DNA of 8,853 bases from Bacteroidales bacterium UBA3764 (GTDB lineage: Bacteria > Bacteroidota > Bacteroidia > Bacteroidales > UBA932): NCBI GenBank assembly GCA_002371115.1, contig DFFY01000082.1:1-8853 (forward strand), written 5' to 3'. The position numbers were made by a program, and so were the translations under genes. Below the pieces are notes generated by a model. That model had not been told where the DNA came from. It ran no database searches and was given only the letters and a program-made list of their open reading frames with translations. This document shows positions 1-6,146 of the stretch, one piece after another; positions within the stretch are counted from its first letter, which is position 1, and each line of letters begins with the position of its first letter.

Positions 1-497
1 ACGGCTTCCGTAGGGCACTGGACAAAGGCGCATTCGTTGTAGATATGTTTTCTCCAGAGCTTGAGCAGTGTCTGGTTAATCCATTTCCAATTGCGCAGCG
101 GACCAATGCCTAAGGAGTAGATGAGGTTCTCAGGGAACATGTGGAAGGTGGCCGTGACGGGCTTGCCCAGTTTTTTGGCTACCTTGATGGCCTTCCACTG
201 CAGGACGAACATCTCTTCCAGGTGGACGACATCCGCCCAGCGGACGGCTTCTTCAATCACTTTCATGTCGCCGTCGGCATAGGAGAAGCCGCTGGACTCG
301 ATGATGGGCTGGAAAATGGGAAACTTGAATTCTTTGAGCGGAAAATCCGGCTGCGGGCCGTTCGGGTCCGGATTGGGCCCGGCCAGGATGCGGACGTCCT
401 CGCCAATTTTCTTTAATTCCGCTACCGTGCGGCGTCCAGATGCTGAAATTCCGTTTCCCCTGATGTAGAAGTTGTTAATTACGAACAGTATCTTCAT
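1..497 (-). CDS. Glycosyltransferase, family 4 type (N-terminal part, cut by left edge)
   Basis: Reading the minus strand from ATG at 495-497 gives 165 uninterrupted codons to the window edge. The protein begins MKILFVINNFYIRGNGISAS, which is the first beta strand plus glycine-rich acceptor loop typical of GT-B fold, GT4-like glycosyltransferases. Further on it has DVVHLEEMFVLQW (about residues 88-100) and a typical later N-domain strand with FVQCPTEAV at the edge. Enzymes of this fold move a sugar from a nucleotide donor to an acceptor at the cytoplasmic face of the membrane. The donor-binding C-terminal domain lies outside the window, so donor and acceptor cannot be read. The start codon lies 23 nt inside the 3' end of the upstream acyl ligase gene, which implies translational coupling. 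Lipid-metabolism neighbours suggest a glycolipid or envelope role, but that is inference. The family call is fairly sure; the substrate is unknown. Confidence -1.
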   Translation of the reverse strand, partial: MKILFVINNFYIRGNGISASGRRTVAELKKIGEDVRILAGPNPDPNGPQPDFPLKEFKFPIFQPIIESSGFSYADGDMKVIEEAVRWADVVHLEEMFVLQWKAIKVAKKLGKPVTATFHMFPENLIYSLGIGPLRNWKWINQTLLKLWRKHIYNECAFVQCPTEA

Positions 498-2214
498 GGT
501 CGGGTTTAGGTTTATCTTGGGTGGCGGGCTTTTCGGGCTCGTCTCCATGGGAGTCTTTGTACTTGAAGCGGCGGATTTTCTGGGTGGCCGTTTTTTCGAA
601 CGGCTCCTTCATGGCATCCACCTCACCAATCTTGGAATTGCGGCCAACGGTCTTGTTCACCCATTCCATGACGGCATTCTTGCGGGCTTCCAGTTCCTCG
701 AAGAACTTGTCTTCTCCGGCCTGGTCCCAGTCTATGGCGTTGTCATGGAACTTCACCAGGGCCACCAGCTTACCGTCACGCTGCATCACCAGCGATTCTT
801 CCACGCCTTCGATGTTGTTGATTACCTGCTCAATCTCTTCCGGATAGATATTCTCTCCGGAGGGGCCCAGGATGGTGTTGTTCAGGCGGCCTTTGATGTA
901 GTAATAACCGTCCTGGTCCATGGTGGCCACGTCATTGGTGTGGAACCAGCCTTCGTCGTCCATGACCTGCAGCGTACGTTCCGGATCCTTGTAATAGCCC
1001 AGCATCACGTTGTCTCCGCGAACCACAATTTCTCCCTCACCGTTAGCGGGGTTCACGTTGTCCAGGCGGATATCGACCTTGTAGGAGGCAACGCCAATGG
1101 AGCCCAGGCGCTTGCGTTTGTTCACCATGGCGTTGCACACCAGCGGGGCCGTTTCCGTAAGGCCGTAGCCAACGGCATATGGGAAGTGGCACTCGATGAG
1201 GAACTTTTCCACGGCAGGGTCCAGTTTGGCACCGCCCACGCCAAAGAAGGCGAGCTTGCCGCCGAACGTTCTGACAATACGTTTGCCAATAAACCAGTGC
1301 AGCAGTTTGGGAAAATGCTTGTCTGTCCAGGACAGGATGCGGCTTTTCTGGATGGTGGGCCACACGCTGTTCTTGATGACTTTCTCGATAATGAGCGGCA
1401 CTGAACAGATGATGGTGGGTTTCACCTTTTTCATGGCCGGCAGCAGGATGGCCGGTGCGGCGGGTTTCTGCAGGGTATAGCAGGTGGCGCCAACATAGAA
1501 AGAATACAGGGTGGAAACACACATCTCATAGGCATGGGCTGCCGGGAGAATGCTCAGGAAGCGGTCTTTCCGGAAGGCAGGCTGCGCCTTGAAGGAGGCG
1601 GCCAGGTTCTGGCAGATGTTGCGGTGGCTCAGCATGACGCCCTTGGCCTTTCCGGTGGTCCCGGAGGTGTAGATAATGGTGGCCAGGTCGTCCGGAAGCG
1701 GTTCTTTCACCCAGCCGTTGCACTTGAAGTCTTCTTTGTCCTTCTTGATGAATTCGAAAGTCTCAATGTCTATCAGGAGGGTGAGCTTTTTCCGGCATTC
1801 CTCGGAGAGTTTGCCCATCATGCGCTGCGAGATGAACAGTACCTTGGACTCCGAGTGGGTGAGGATATTGGTGACCTCGTTCTCGGAAACGTCCTGCAGC
1901 ATGGGAACGGCAATGCGGCCGTAGGCGGTGGCGGCGAAATAGGCCACCACCCAGTTGGGCATGTTTTGCGACAGGATGGCTACACGGTCTCCGTGTTTGA
2001 TGCCAAAGCGGGACAGGCGCTGGGACAGACGTTCCACTTTGGTCCGGAACTCTGCATAGGTGTATTTTTGACCGCCATCGACATACTGATAGGCGATGTT
2101 CTTTGCGTAAGTGGTTGTGGCGTAGTCAAAAACCTTGTGTAGGGTGGTGCAGGTGTTTTCGCGGTTGCGGTACTTGCGCCAGGCTTTGTACGGACTTTTG
2201 ATTCTCTTAGCCAT
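475..2214 (-). CDS. AMP-forming long-chain acyl-CoA synthetase / acyl-acid ligase
   Basis: A complete 579-residue member of the ANL adenylating superfamily, expected to activate a fatty acid with ATP to acyl-AMP and then form a thioester with CoA (or another acceptor). Visible motifs in order: the phosphate-binding loop YTSGTTGKAKG (182-192), YGLTETAP (350-357), GWFHTNDVA (422-430, with ribose-binding D428), KGRLNNTILGPSGENIYPEEIE-type hinge region (441-462) and the C-terminal catalytic lysine in TATQKIRR (K546). All core catalytic elements are present. Two positions are atypical: TND instead of TGD, and Asn445 where most relatives have Lys or Asp at the hinge. Residues after about 553 form a hydrophilic, charged tail whose last codons overlap the glycosyltransferase start. 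No membrane segment is obvious. It sits 30 nt downstream of a PlsC-type acyltransferase, so it could supply or recycle acyl groups for lipid assembly (inference). Chain-length preference cannot be read from sequence. Confidence -1.
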   Translation of the reverse strand: MAKRIKSPYKAWRKYRNRENTCTTLHKVFDYATTTYAKNIAYQYVDGGQKYTYAEFRTKVERLSQRLSRFGIKHGDRVAILSQNMPNWVVAYFAATAYGRIAVPMLQDVSENEVTNILTHSESKVLFISQRMMGKLSEECRKKLTLLIDIETFEFIKKDKEDFKCNGWVKEPLPDDLATIIYTSGTTGKAKGVMLSHRNICQNLAASFKAQPAFRKDRFLSILPAAHAYEMCVSTLYSFYVGATCYTLQKPAAPAILLPAMKKVKPTIICSVPLIIEKVIKNSVWPTIQKSRILSWTDKHFPKLLHWFIGKRIVRTFGGKLAFFGVGGAKLDPAVEKFLIECHFPYAVGYGLTETAPLVCNAMVNKRKRLGSIGVASYKVDIRLDNVNPANGEGEIVVRGDNVMLGYYKDPERTLQVMDDEGWFHTNDVATMDQDGYYYIKGRLNNTILGPSGENIYPEEIEQVINNIEGVEESLVMQRDGKLVALVKFHDNAIDWDQAGEDKFFEELEARKNAVMEWVNKTVGRNSKIGEVDAMKEPFEKTATQKIRRFKYKDSHGDEPEKPATQDKPKPDHEDTVRN

Positions 2215-2244
2215 AAAAGATAGGTTTTAGTAAATGTAAAGGGA

Positions 2245-2826
2245 TTAGGGCACAATGAATTGATCCTTGTGGTAACCTTCCAGACCCAGGGGACGATAGT
2301 GGTCGTATATGCGCTTCATGTCCGCCTTGGGGTCATCGGTAAGTTCAAACGGCTCGCCCACGCTGATGCGCTTGCGGCCCCAGTCATAGTAGCCCAGATA
2401 CACGGTGGCACCGGTTTCACGGGCAATGAGGTGGTAGCCGCTCTTCCAGTTCTTGGTGGGCTTGCGCGTCCCTTCCGGGGCGATGGCCAGGTGGAATTCC
2501 GGTACTTCCTCCATGTGGTTGATGAGGCTCTTGACCATGGAGGCGGCCGATGAACGCTCTACGGGAACGGCACCGCAGGCCCTGAGGATGGGGCCTACAG
2601 GCCAGAAGAAGAATTCTTTCTTGATCATGATGTGCGCCACCTTCCCAAACTGCGTGTAAAAAAGGTAGCACACCAGGAAGTCCCTTACAGTAGTGTGAGG
2701 AACACCCAGGACGATGGCTTTGGATTCTTTCATGGGACCGCCTACGCTTTCCCAGCCCATTTTCCTTAGGAGCCAGCCGCAGAACTTAGCCCAGCGGGGC
2801 CCGACTTCCGATTTGACTTTTGCCAT
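2245..2826 (-). CDS. PlsC-type lysophospholipid / 1-acylglycerol-3-phosphate acyltransferase
   Basis: A 193-residue protein of the PlsC/LPLAT acyltransferase superfamily, which esterifies an acyl chain onto a lysolipid such as lysophosphatidate at the inner membrane. It has the catalytic HX4D motif as PHTTVRDF (H44, D49), the substrate-binding FFFWPVGPILRACGAVPVER block (72-91) and the second signature APEGTR (E118 to R121). After these it continues SGYHLIARETGATVYLGYYDW (129-149), as in the short Bacteroidetes versions. It is shorter than E. coli PlsC (245 aa) because it lacks long N-terminal membrane helices, so it is probably only peripherally membrane-bound. The acceptor could be lysophosphatidate or another lyso- or amino-lipid. 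Its ATG is only 3 nt after the parE stop codon, so it is almost certainly co-transcribed and perhaps translationally coupled. Family call is strong; exact acceptor is uncertain. Confidence -1.
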   Translation of the reverse strand: MAKVKSEVGPRWAKFCGWLLRKMGWESVGGPMKESKAIVLGVPHTTVRDFLVCYLFYTQFGKVAHIMIKKEFFFWPVGPILRACGAVPVERSSAASMVKSLINHMEEVPEFHLAIAPEGTRKPTKNWKSGYHLIARETGATVYLGYYDWGRKRISVGEPFELTDDPKADMKRIYDHYRPLGLEGYHKDQFIVP

Positions 2827-2829
2827 AGT

Positions 2830-4743
2830 TTAGATGTTTACGTCTTCCAGTTCTTTCTCGCTGCGGAGATTGTCCATCACAAAGTGCTGACGCTCATAGG
2901 TGTTGATGCCCATGTAGAACTCCATGATGGTAGAGATGGATTCTTCGTCCGACAGCTTTACGGTGTCCAGGCGCATGCTTTCTCCGATAAAGTCCACGAA
3001 CTCGTCCGAGGAAATTTCTCCCAGGCCTTTGAACCGGGTGATTTCCACGCCGGTCTTGAGCTCCTTCACGGCTTTGTCGCGCTCCTCCTTGGAGTAGCAG
3101 TAGCGGCGCTCCTTCTTGTTGTGTACGCGGAACAGGGGAGTCTGGAGGATGTACACATGCCCGCGTCGAATGAGCTCCGGGTAGTACTTCATGATGAAGG
3201 TGAGCACCAGCATGCGGATGTGCATGCCGTCGTCATCGGCATCCGTCGCCACGATAATATTATTATAGCGCAGGTTGTCCAGGTCCTCCTCCACGCCCAG
3301 GGCGGCAATGAGGAGGTTGAGTTCCTCGTTCTCCGCCACGCGGCGGCGGCTTTCCTTGAAGCAGTTGATGGGTTTGCCGCGAAGGCTGAACACCGCCTGG
3401 TTGTTGGCGTTGCGCACTTTGGTGATGGTACCGGAAGCGGAATCTCCCTCCGTGATGAAGATGGAGGTTTTTTCCCGCTGGTCTTCCATGCCCTTGGGAA
3501 ACTTGGTGTCTGAGAAATGGTAGCGGCAGTCCCGCAGCTTGCGGTTGTACACGGCCGTTTTCTTGGCACGTTCGCGGGATTTTTTCTGAACGCCGGCAAT
3601 TTCCTCGCGCTCTGCCTGCGAAGCCTTGATTTTTTCCTCGATGACGGGGACAATCTCCATGTGGCGGTGCAGATAGTCGTTCAGGTTCTTGGTGACGAAG
3701 TCGTTCACGAAGGTACGGATGGTGGGGCCGCGGTCCACCGAGTTGGTGCCGTCCTTGGCCTTCACCTGCTTTTCCCACATGTAGGTGCTGCCCAGTTTGG
3801 TTTTGGTCTGGCCTTCGAAGATGGGCTCCTGAATCTGGATGGAAATGGCGCCCACAACGCCCTGGCGGATGTCCTCCGGTTTGTATTCCTTCTTGAAAAA
3901 GTCCTTGAAGGTTTTGGCAATGGCTTCCCGATAGGCGGCCAGATGGGTGCCGCCGTCGCGGGTGTTCTGGCCGTTCACGAAGGTGGCGATGTTTTCCCCG
4001 TAGCTGTTGCCATGGGTAAGTACAATCTCGATGTCCTCTCCCTCCAGGTGGATCAGCGGGTACAGGGGCGTTTCGCTCATGTTTTCTGTCACCAGGTCCA
4101 GCAGTCCGTTCTCGCTCTTATAGGAAGTTCCGTTCAGGTTGAGCGTGAGGCCCTTCTTGAGGTAGGAGTAGTTCTTGATCATGGTTTCCACAAATTCCAT
4201 GTGGAAAGCAAAGTCGTTGAACATTTCCTCGTCCGGCGTGAAGCGGATGAAGGTACCGTTTTTCTCATTGGAGGGGACGATGGCGGCTTCCAGCAGGTTG
4301 CCGCGCGTGAAATGGGCGTAGGAGCACTGCCCGTCTCGGTAGGACGCTACGTAAAAGTCCACCGACATGGCATTGACGGCTTTGGTACCTACACCGTTCA
4401 TGCCCACGCTCTTCTTGAAGTTGGTGTCGTCAAACTTGCCGCCGGTATTGAGTTTGGAGGTGGCATCCACCACCTTGTTGAGCGGAATGCCACGGCCGAA
4501 GTCTCTCACCGTCACGGTTTTATCTTCGATGGCAATGTCTATGCGGCGGCCGTAGCCCATGGAGAATTCGTCGATGGAGTTGTCGATGATTTCCTTCAGG
4601 AGCACGTAGATACCGTCTCCCTGGCGGTCTCCGTTGCCCAGGCGGCCGATGTACATGCCGGCACGGCGCCGGATGTGCTCGTTCCATTCCAGGGTCTGGA
4701 TGGCGTCGTCGTTGTAAGTGGTATTGATAGGTTGTTCTGCCAT
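2830..4743 (-). CDS. parE: DNA topoisomerase IV subunit B (ParE)
   Basis: A complete 637-residue type IIA topoisomerase ATPase/TOPRIM subunit, expected to pair with ParC to decatenate daughter chromosomes. The GHKL ATPase region shows LLKEIIDNSIDEF (48-60; E51, N55), VRDFGRGIP (79-87) and VGMNGVGTKAVNA (113-125). The transducer carries the QTKTK loop (312-316). The TOPRIM domain has ITEGDSASG (430-438; E432), SLRGKP (453-458) and the metal-binding aspartates D501, D503 and D505 in DADDDGMHIRML. The C-terminal end has TRFKGLGEIS (569-578). The GMHIR form, length, and close resemblance to Bacteroidetes ParE as I remember it favour ParE over GyrB (usually GSHIR). Oddities are Asp504 where relatives have Val, Ala28 in the usual RPGMYIG, and an apparent extra charged stretch around 319-338. 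A promoter lies just upstream, and parC is not in the window. The first ATG follows A-rich sequence with no Shine-Dalgarno. Confidence -1.
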   Translation of the reverse strand: MAEQPINTTYNDDAIQTLEWNEHIRRRAGMYIGRLGNGDRQGDGIYVLLKEIIDNSIDEFSMGYGRRIDIAIEDKTVTVRDFGRGIPLNKVVDATSKLNTGGKFDDTNFKKSVGMNGVGTKAVNAMSVDFYVASYRDGQCSYAHFTRGNLLEAAIVPSNEKNGTFIRFTPDEEMFNDFAFHMEFVETMIKNYSYLKKGLTLNLNGTSYKSENGLLDLVTENMSETPLYPLIHLEGEDIEIVLTHGNSYGENIATFVNGQNTRDGGTHLAAYREAIAKTFKDFFKKEYKPEDIRQGVVGAISIQIQEPIFEGQTKTKLGSTYMWEKQVKAKDGTNSVDRGPTIRTFVNDFVTKNLNDYLHRHMEIVPVIEEKIKASQAEREEIAGVQKKSRERAKKTAVYNRKLRDCRYHFSDTKFPKGMEDQREKTSIFITEGDSASGTITKVRNANNQAVFSLRGKPINCFKESRRRVAENEELNLLIAALGVEEDLDNLRYNNIIVATDADDDGMHIRMLVLTFIMKYYPELIRRGHVYILQTPLFRVHNKKERRYCYSKEERDKAVKELKTGVEITRFKGLGEISSDEFVDFIGESMRLDTVKLSDEESISTIMEFYMGINTYERQHFVMDNLRSEKELEDVNI

Positions 4744-4762
4744 GTTTTGCGTATATACTTTA

Positions 4763-4793
4763 CAAAAATAGGCAAAATACGCGAGATTTGCAA
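4763..4793 (-). promoter_or_regulatory. Bacteroidetes-type promoter for parE and the downstream operon
   Basis: Read on the minus strand, TTTTG (TTG at 4791-4793) is followed by exactly 20 nt and then TATTTTTG (4763-4770). This matches the Bacteroidetes housekeeping consensus TTG ... TAnnTTTG in both boxes and in spacing. Transcription would begin roughly 4-6 nt past the -7 box, giving an A-rich leader of about 15 nt before the parE ATG at 4743. The -33 box begins only a few nucleotides after the DUF1573 stop codon, so parE can be expressed independently of read-through from that gene. The start site itself is inferred. Confidence -1.
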
Positions 4794-4798
4794 AATGC

Positions 4799-5857
4799 TT
4801 ATCGCAATGTCACTGCAACAAACAGGTTCACCAGCGGCCGGAGCGGGGAATTGGTGGTGAGACTCACCATGGTGACGTTTTCCCCTTGTTCCAGTGTGGC
4901 GGTGTCCAGGGTGAAGCGGATGCTGCCTTTTTTGCCGGTGCCTATCTCCGGAAGGGCTTCGGACAGTGTCAGGGCGGGGGATTCGGCATCGGCCTGGTAA
5001 AAATGCAGGGAATTTTTTCCGCGGTTGGTGCAGTGAAAAACGGCAGTCAGTTTCTCGCCCTTCCTGGCAATGCCCAAGTTGACGGTGCTGTTGTCAAAGT
5101 AGGGGATGGGGCCGTTGTCCCGCGTCGCCTGGTCCATCAGCATGAAGTTCTCCTGGGTCCAGGTGGTGATTTCCAGGGCACCGTCGGCCTTTTTCCCGTT
5201 GAGCACCGGCGTGGCGTAGTAGCGCTGGCGACCGTATTTGGCGGGATTGGCGCTGACGGTAAGGGTGAGTGCTGCCGTGCTGCCGGCCGGAATGGGGTTG
5301 GGACTGACCTTGAGGCTAAGCTCTTGAGTGAAATCGGCCCAGCTTACCAGCAAGGGCTTGGATCCCAGGTTGGCGACGGTGATTTTTTCGCTTACCTGTT
5401 GTCCTTGCTTCAGGTTGGCGGTTTTCACCTGGCGGCTTTTCACACCAAAAGCCCCGAGCTTTTGCGCTCCGTAGAGCTCGCTCAGGGTCTTTTTCTTTTC
5501 GTGGACCACGCCTCTCAGCCGGAGGATGACCGGCCGTTTGATGCCGGATATATAGACGGTGAGGGTTTTGTCGAAGGGCATGGGGCCGTCTTCGTTCTTA
5601 TAGGTGGCGCTCACGGTTCCGGTTTTGCCGGGCTGGATGGGTTCCTTGGTCCATACCACGTTGGTGCAACCGCAGGAGGTCACCACTTCGAAGATGGCAA
5701 TGGGCTCCGAACCGGTATTGGTCAGGGTATAGGTGCAGGTTAGGGGACCGTCCGTTGCGGCTACGTCGCCAAAGTCATGGACGGTTTTGTCCCACTTCAC
5801 GGAGCCGTCCTGTACCAGCGCCCAAGCGGCTATAAGGGTTAATAATAGCATTTTCAT
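4799..5857 (-). CDS. Exported DUF1573 (Ig-like) protein
   Basis: A 352-residue protein if translation starts at ATG 5855-5857. The frame stays open for 12 more codons upstream, to 5893. I prefer the inner start because those codons contain a perfect promoter -7 box (5863-5870) and the inner start gives a clean signal peptide. That signal is short: MKMLLLTLIAAWALVQ, with no lipobox cysteine, suggesting export to the periplasm or beyond. The first domain (about 20-118) is a canonical DUF1573 unit: a WDKTVHDFGDV strand, then TCTYTLTNTGSEP, the hallmark TSCGCT (C62, C64) and a PGKTGTV turn. Two further beta-rich units follow (about 147-225 and 255-352), with NLGSKPL and CTNRGKNSL turns like DUF1573/ASPM-type immunoglobulin folds, but without the SCGC motif. 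The biochemical role of DUF1573 is unknown; such proteins are abundant and mostly exported in Bacteroidota. It diverges from the ferredoxin gene. Confidence -1.
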   Translation of the reverse strand: MKMLLLTLIAAWALVQDGSVKWDKTVHDFGDVAATDGPLTCTYTLTNTGSEPIAIFEVVTSCGCTNVVWTKEPIQPGKTGTVSATYKNEDGPMPFDKTLTVYISGIKRPVILRLRGVVHEKKKTLSELYGAQKLGAFGVKSRQVKTANLKQGQQVSEKITVANLGSKPLLVSWADFTQELSLKVSPNPIPAGSTAALTLTVSANPAKYGRQRYYATPVLNGKKADGALEITTWTQENFMLMDQATRDNGPIPYFDNSTVNLGIARKGEKLTAVFHCTNRGKNSLHFYQADAESPALTLSEALPEIGTGKKGSIRFTLDTATLEQGENVTMVSLTTNSPLRPLVNLFVAVTLR

Positions 5858-5862
5858 ACGCA

Positions 5863-5894
5863 CAAAGTTAGTCACTGTTCTTTTTAAAATCAAA
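5863..5894 (-). promoter_or_regulatory. Bacteroidetes-type promoter for the DUF1573 gene
   Basis: On the minus strand TTTG (5891-5894) is followed by exactly 20 nt and TAACTTTG (5863-5870), a full match to the Bacteroidetes TTTG ... TAnnTTTG consensus. Only five bases (TGCGT) separate the -7 box from the ATG at 5857. The transcript would therefore start within a few bases of the start codon, so the mRNA should be leaderless or nearly so. This also argues against the upstream ATG at 5893 as the true start. Confidence -1.
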
Positions 5895-5911
5895 TATAAT
5901 GCCTATCTTCG
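5881..5911 (+). promoter_or_regulatory. Candidate promoter for the ferredoxin gene
   Basis: TATCTTCG at 5904-5911 matches TAnnTTTG at all but one fixed position. Twenty nucleotides upstream is TTT (5881-5883) instead of TTG. This is a weaker match than the two minus-strand promoters, but it lies at the right distance for a leader of roughly 40 nt before the ATG at 5954. It overlaps the DUF1573 promoter on the other strand. Evidence is consensus matching only. Confidence -1.
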
Positions 5912-5934
5912 CGTCTGGAAAAAAACACAACAAC

Positions 5935-5950
5935 AATAAAAGCTTTTATT
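5935..5950. repeat. Perfect 16-nt palindrome just upstream of the ferredoxin start
   Basis: AATAAAAGCTTTTATT is its own reverse complement and ends 3 nt before the ferredoxin ATG. In RNA it can fold as a 6-bp A/U stem with an AGCU loop next to the start codon. In DNA it is a symmetric site of operator-like size. A/T-rich leaders are normal in Bacteroidetes, so it may be chance or a weak translation-modulating hairpin. Confidence -1.
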
Positions 5951-5953
5951 ACT

Positions 5954-6127
5954 ATGCCTAGAATCATCAACCCTGAACTTTGCGTCTCCTGCGGTTCCTG
6001 CGCAGACGTATGCCCTGTAAGCGCCATCTCCGCCGGTGATGCCGCCTACCAGATCAATGCTGACGAGTGCATCGATTGCGGTGCTTGCGAAGGCACCTGC
6101 CCCAACGGAGCCATCAGCGAGGCCTAG
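5954..6127 (+). CDS. 2[4Fe-4S] ferredoxin, clostridial/bacterial type
   Basis: ATG at 5954-5956 opens a 57-codon frame ending in TAG at 6125-6127. The protein has two classic four-cysteine cluster motifs: CVSCGSCADVCP (C10, C13, C16, C20) and CIDCGACEGTCP (C39, C42, C45, C49), each closed by proline. They form the pseudo-twofold repeat of small low-potential bacterial ferredoxins. Length is typical (about 55-57 residues). It would be a soluble cytoplasmic electron carrier for partners such as pyruvate or 2-oxoacid:ferredoxin oxidoreductase, hydrogenase or Rnf-type complexes, none of which is in this window. It is monocistronic: divergent from the DUF1573 gene, convergent with the M16 peptidase gene, and followed directly by a strong hairpin terminator. 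The overlapping 89-codon minus-strand frame is its antisense shadow. Confidence -1.
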   Translation: MPRIINPELCVSCGSCADVCPVSAISAGDAAYQINADECIDCGACEGTCPNGAISEA

Positions 6128-6141
6128 GGCCTCACTGAGGC
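6119..6141 (+). other. Alternative small hairpins around the ferredoxin stop codon
   Basis: GAGGCC (6119-6124), the TAG stop codon and GGCCTC (6128-6133) form a perfect 6-bp stem with the stop codon as a 3-nt loop. GCCTC (6129-6133) can instead pair with GAGGC (6137-6141) across the loop ACT. The two stems share bases and exclude each other. They sit just before the main terminator hairpin and may be part of a 3'-end structure. A role is not shown, and short GC stems do arise by chance. Confidence -1.
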
Positions 6142-6146
6142 TCTGC

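Noticed and set aside
472..1404. 310-codon plus-strand frame, with another at 1534-2142
   Set aside because: Both are antisense to the acyl ligase, which has all its catalytic motifs in order on the minus strand.
2830..4743. Calling this gene gyrB
   Set aside because: The GMHIR form of the TOPRIM motif, the length and close resemblance to Bacteroidetes ParE favour topoisomerase IV, though without a neighbouring parC the call rests on sequence alone.
3517..4860. 447-codon open frame on the plus strand
   Set aside because: It lies wholly antisense to parE and the following gap. The parE motifs are unmistakable, while this frame has low-complexity Val/Gly/His-rich sequence typical of an antisense shadow of GC-rich genes.
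5858..5893. Upstream ATG (5893) as start of the DUF1573 protein
   Set aside because: The extra 12 codons contain a perfect promoter -7 box and would spoil the signal peptide; the ATG at 5857 fits better.
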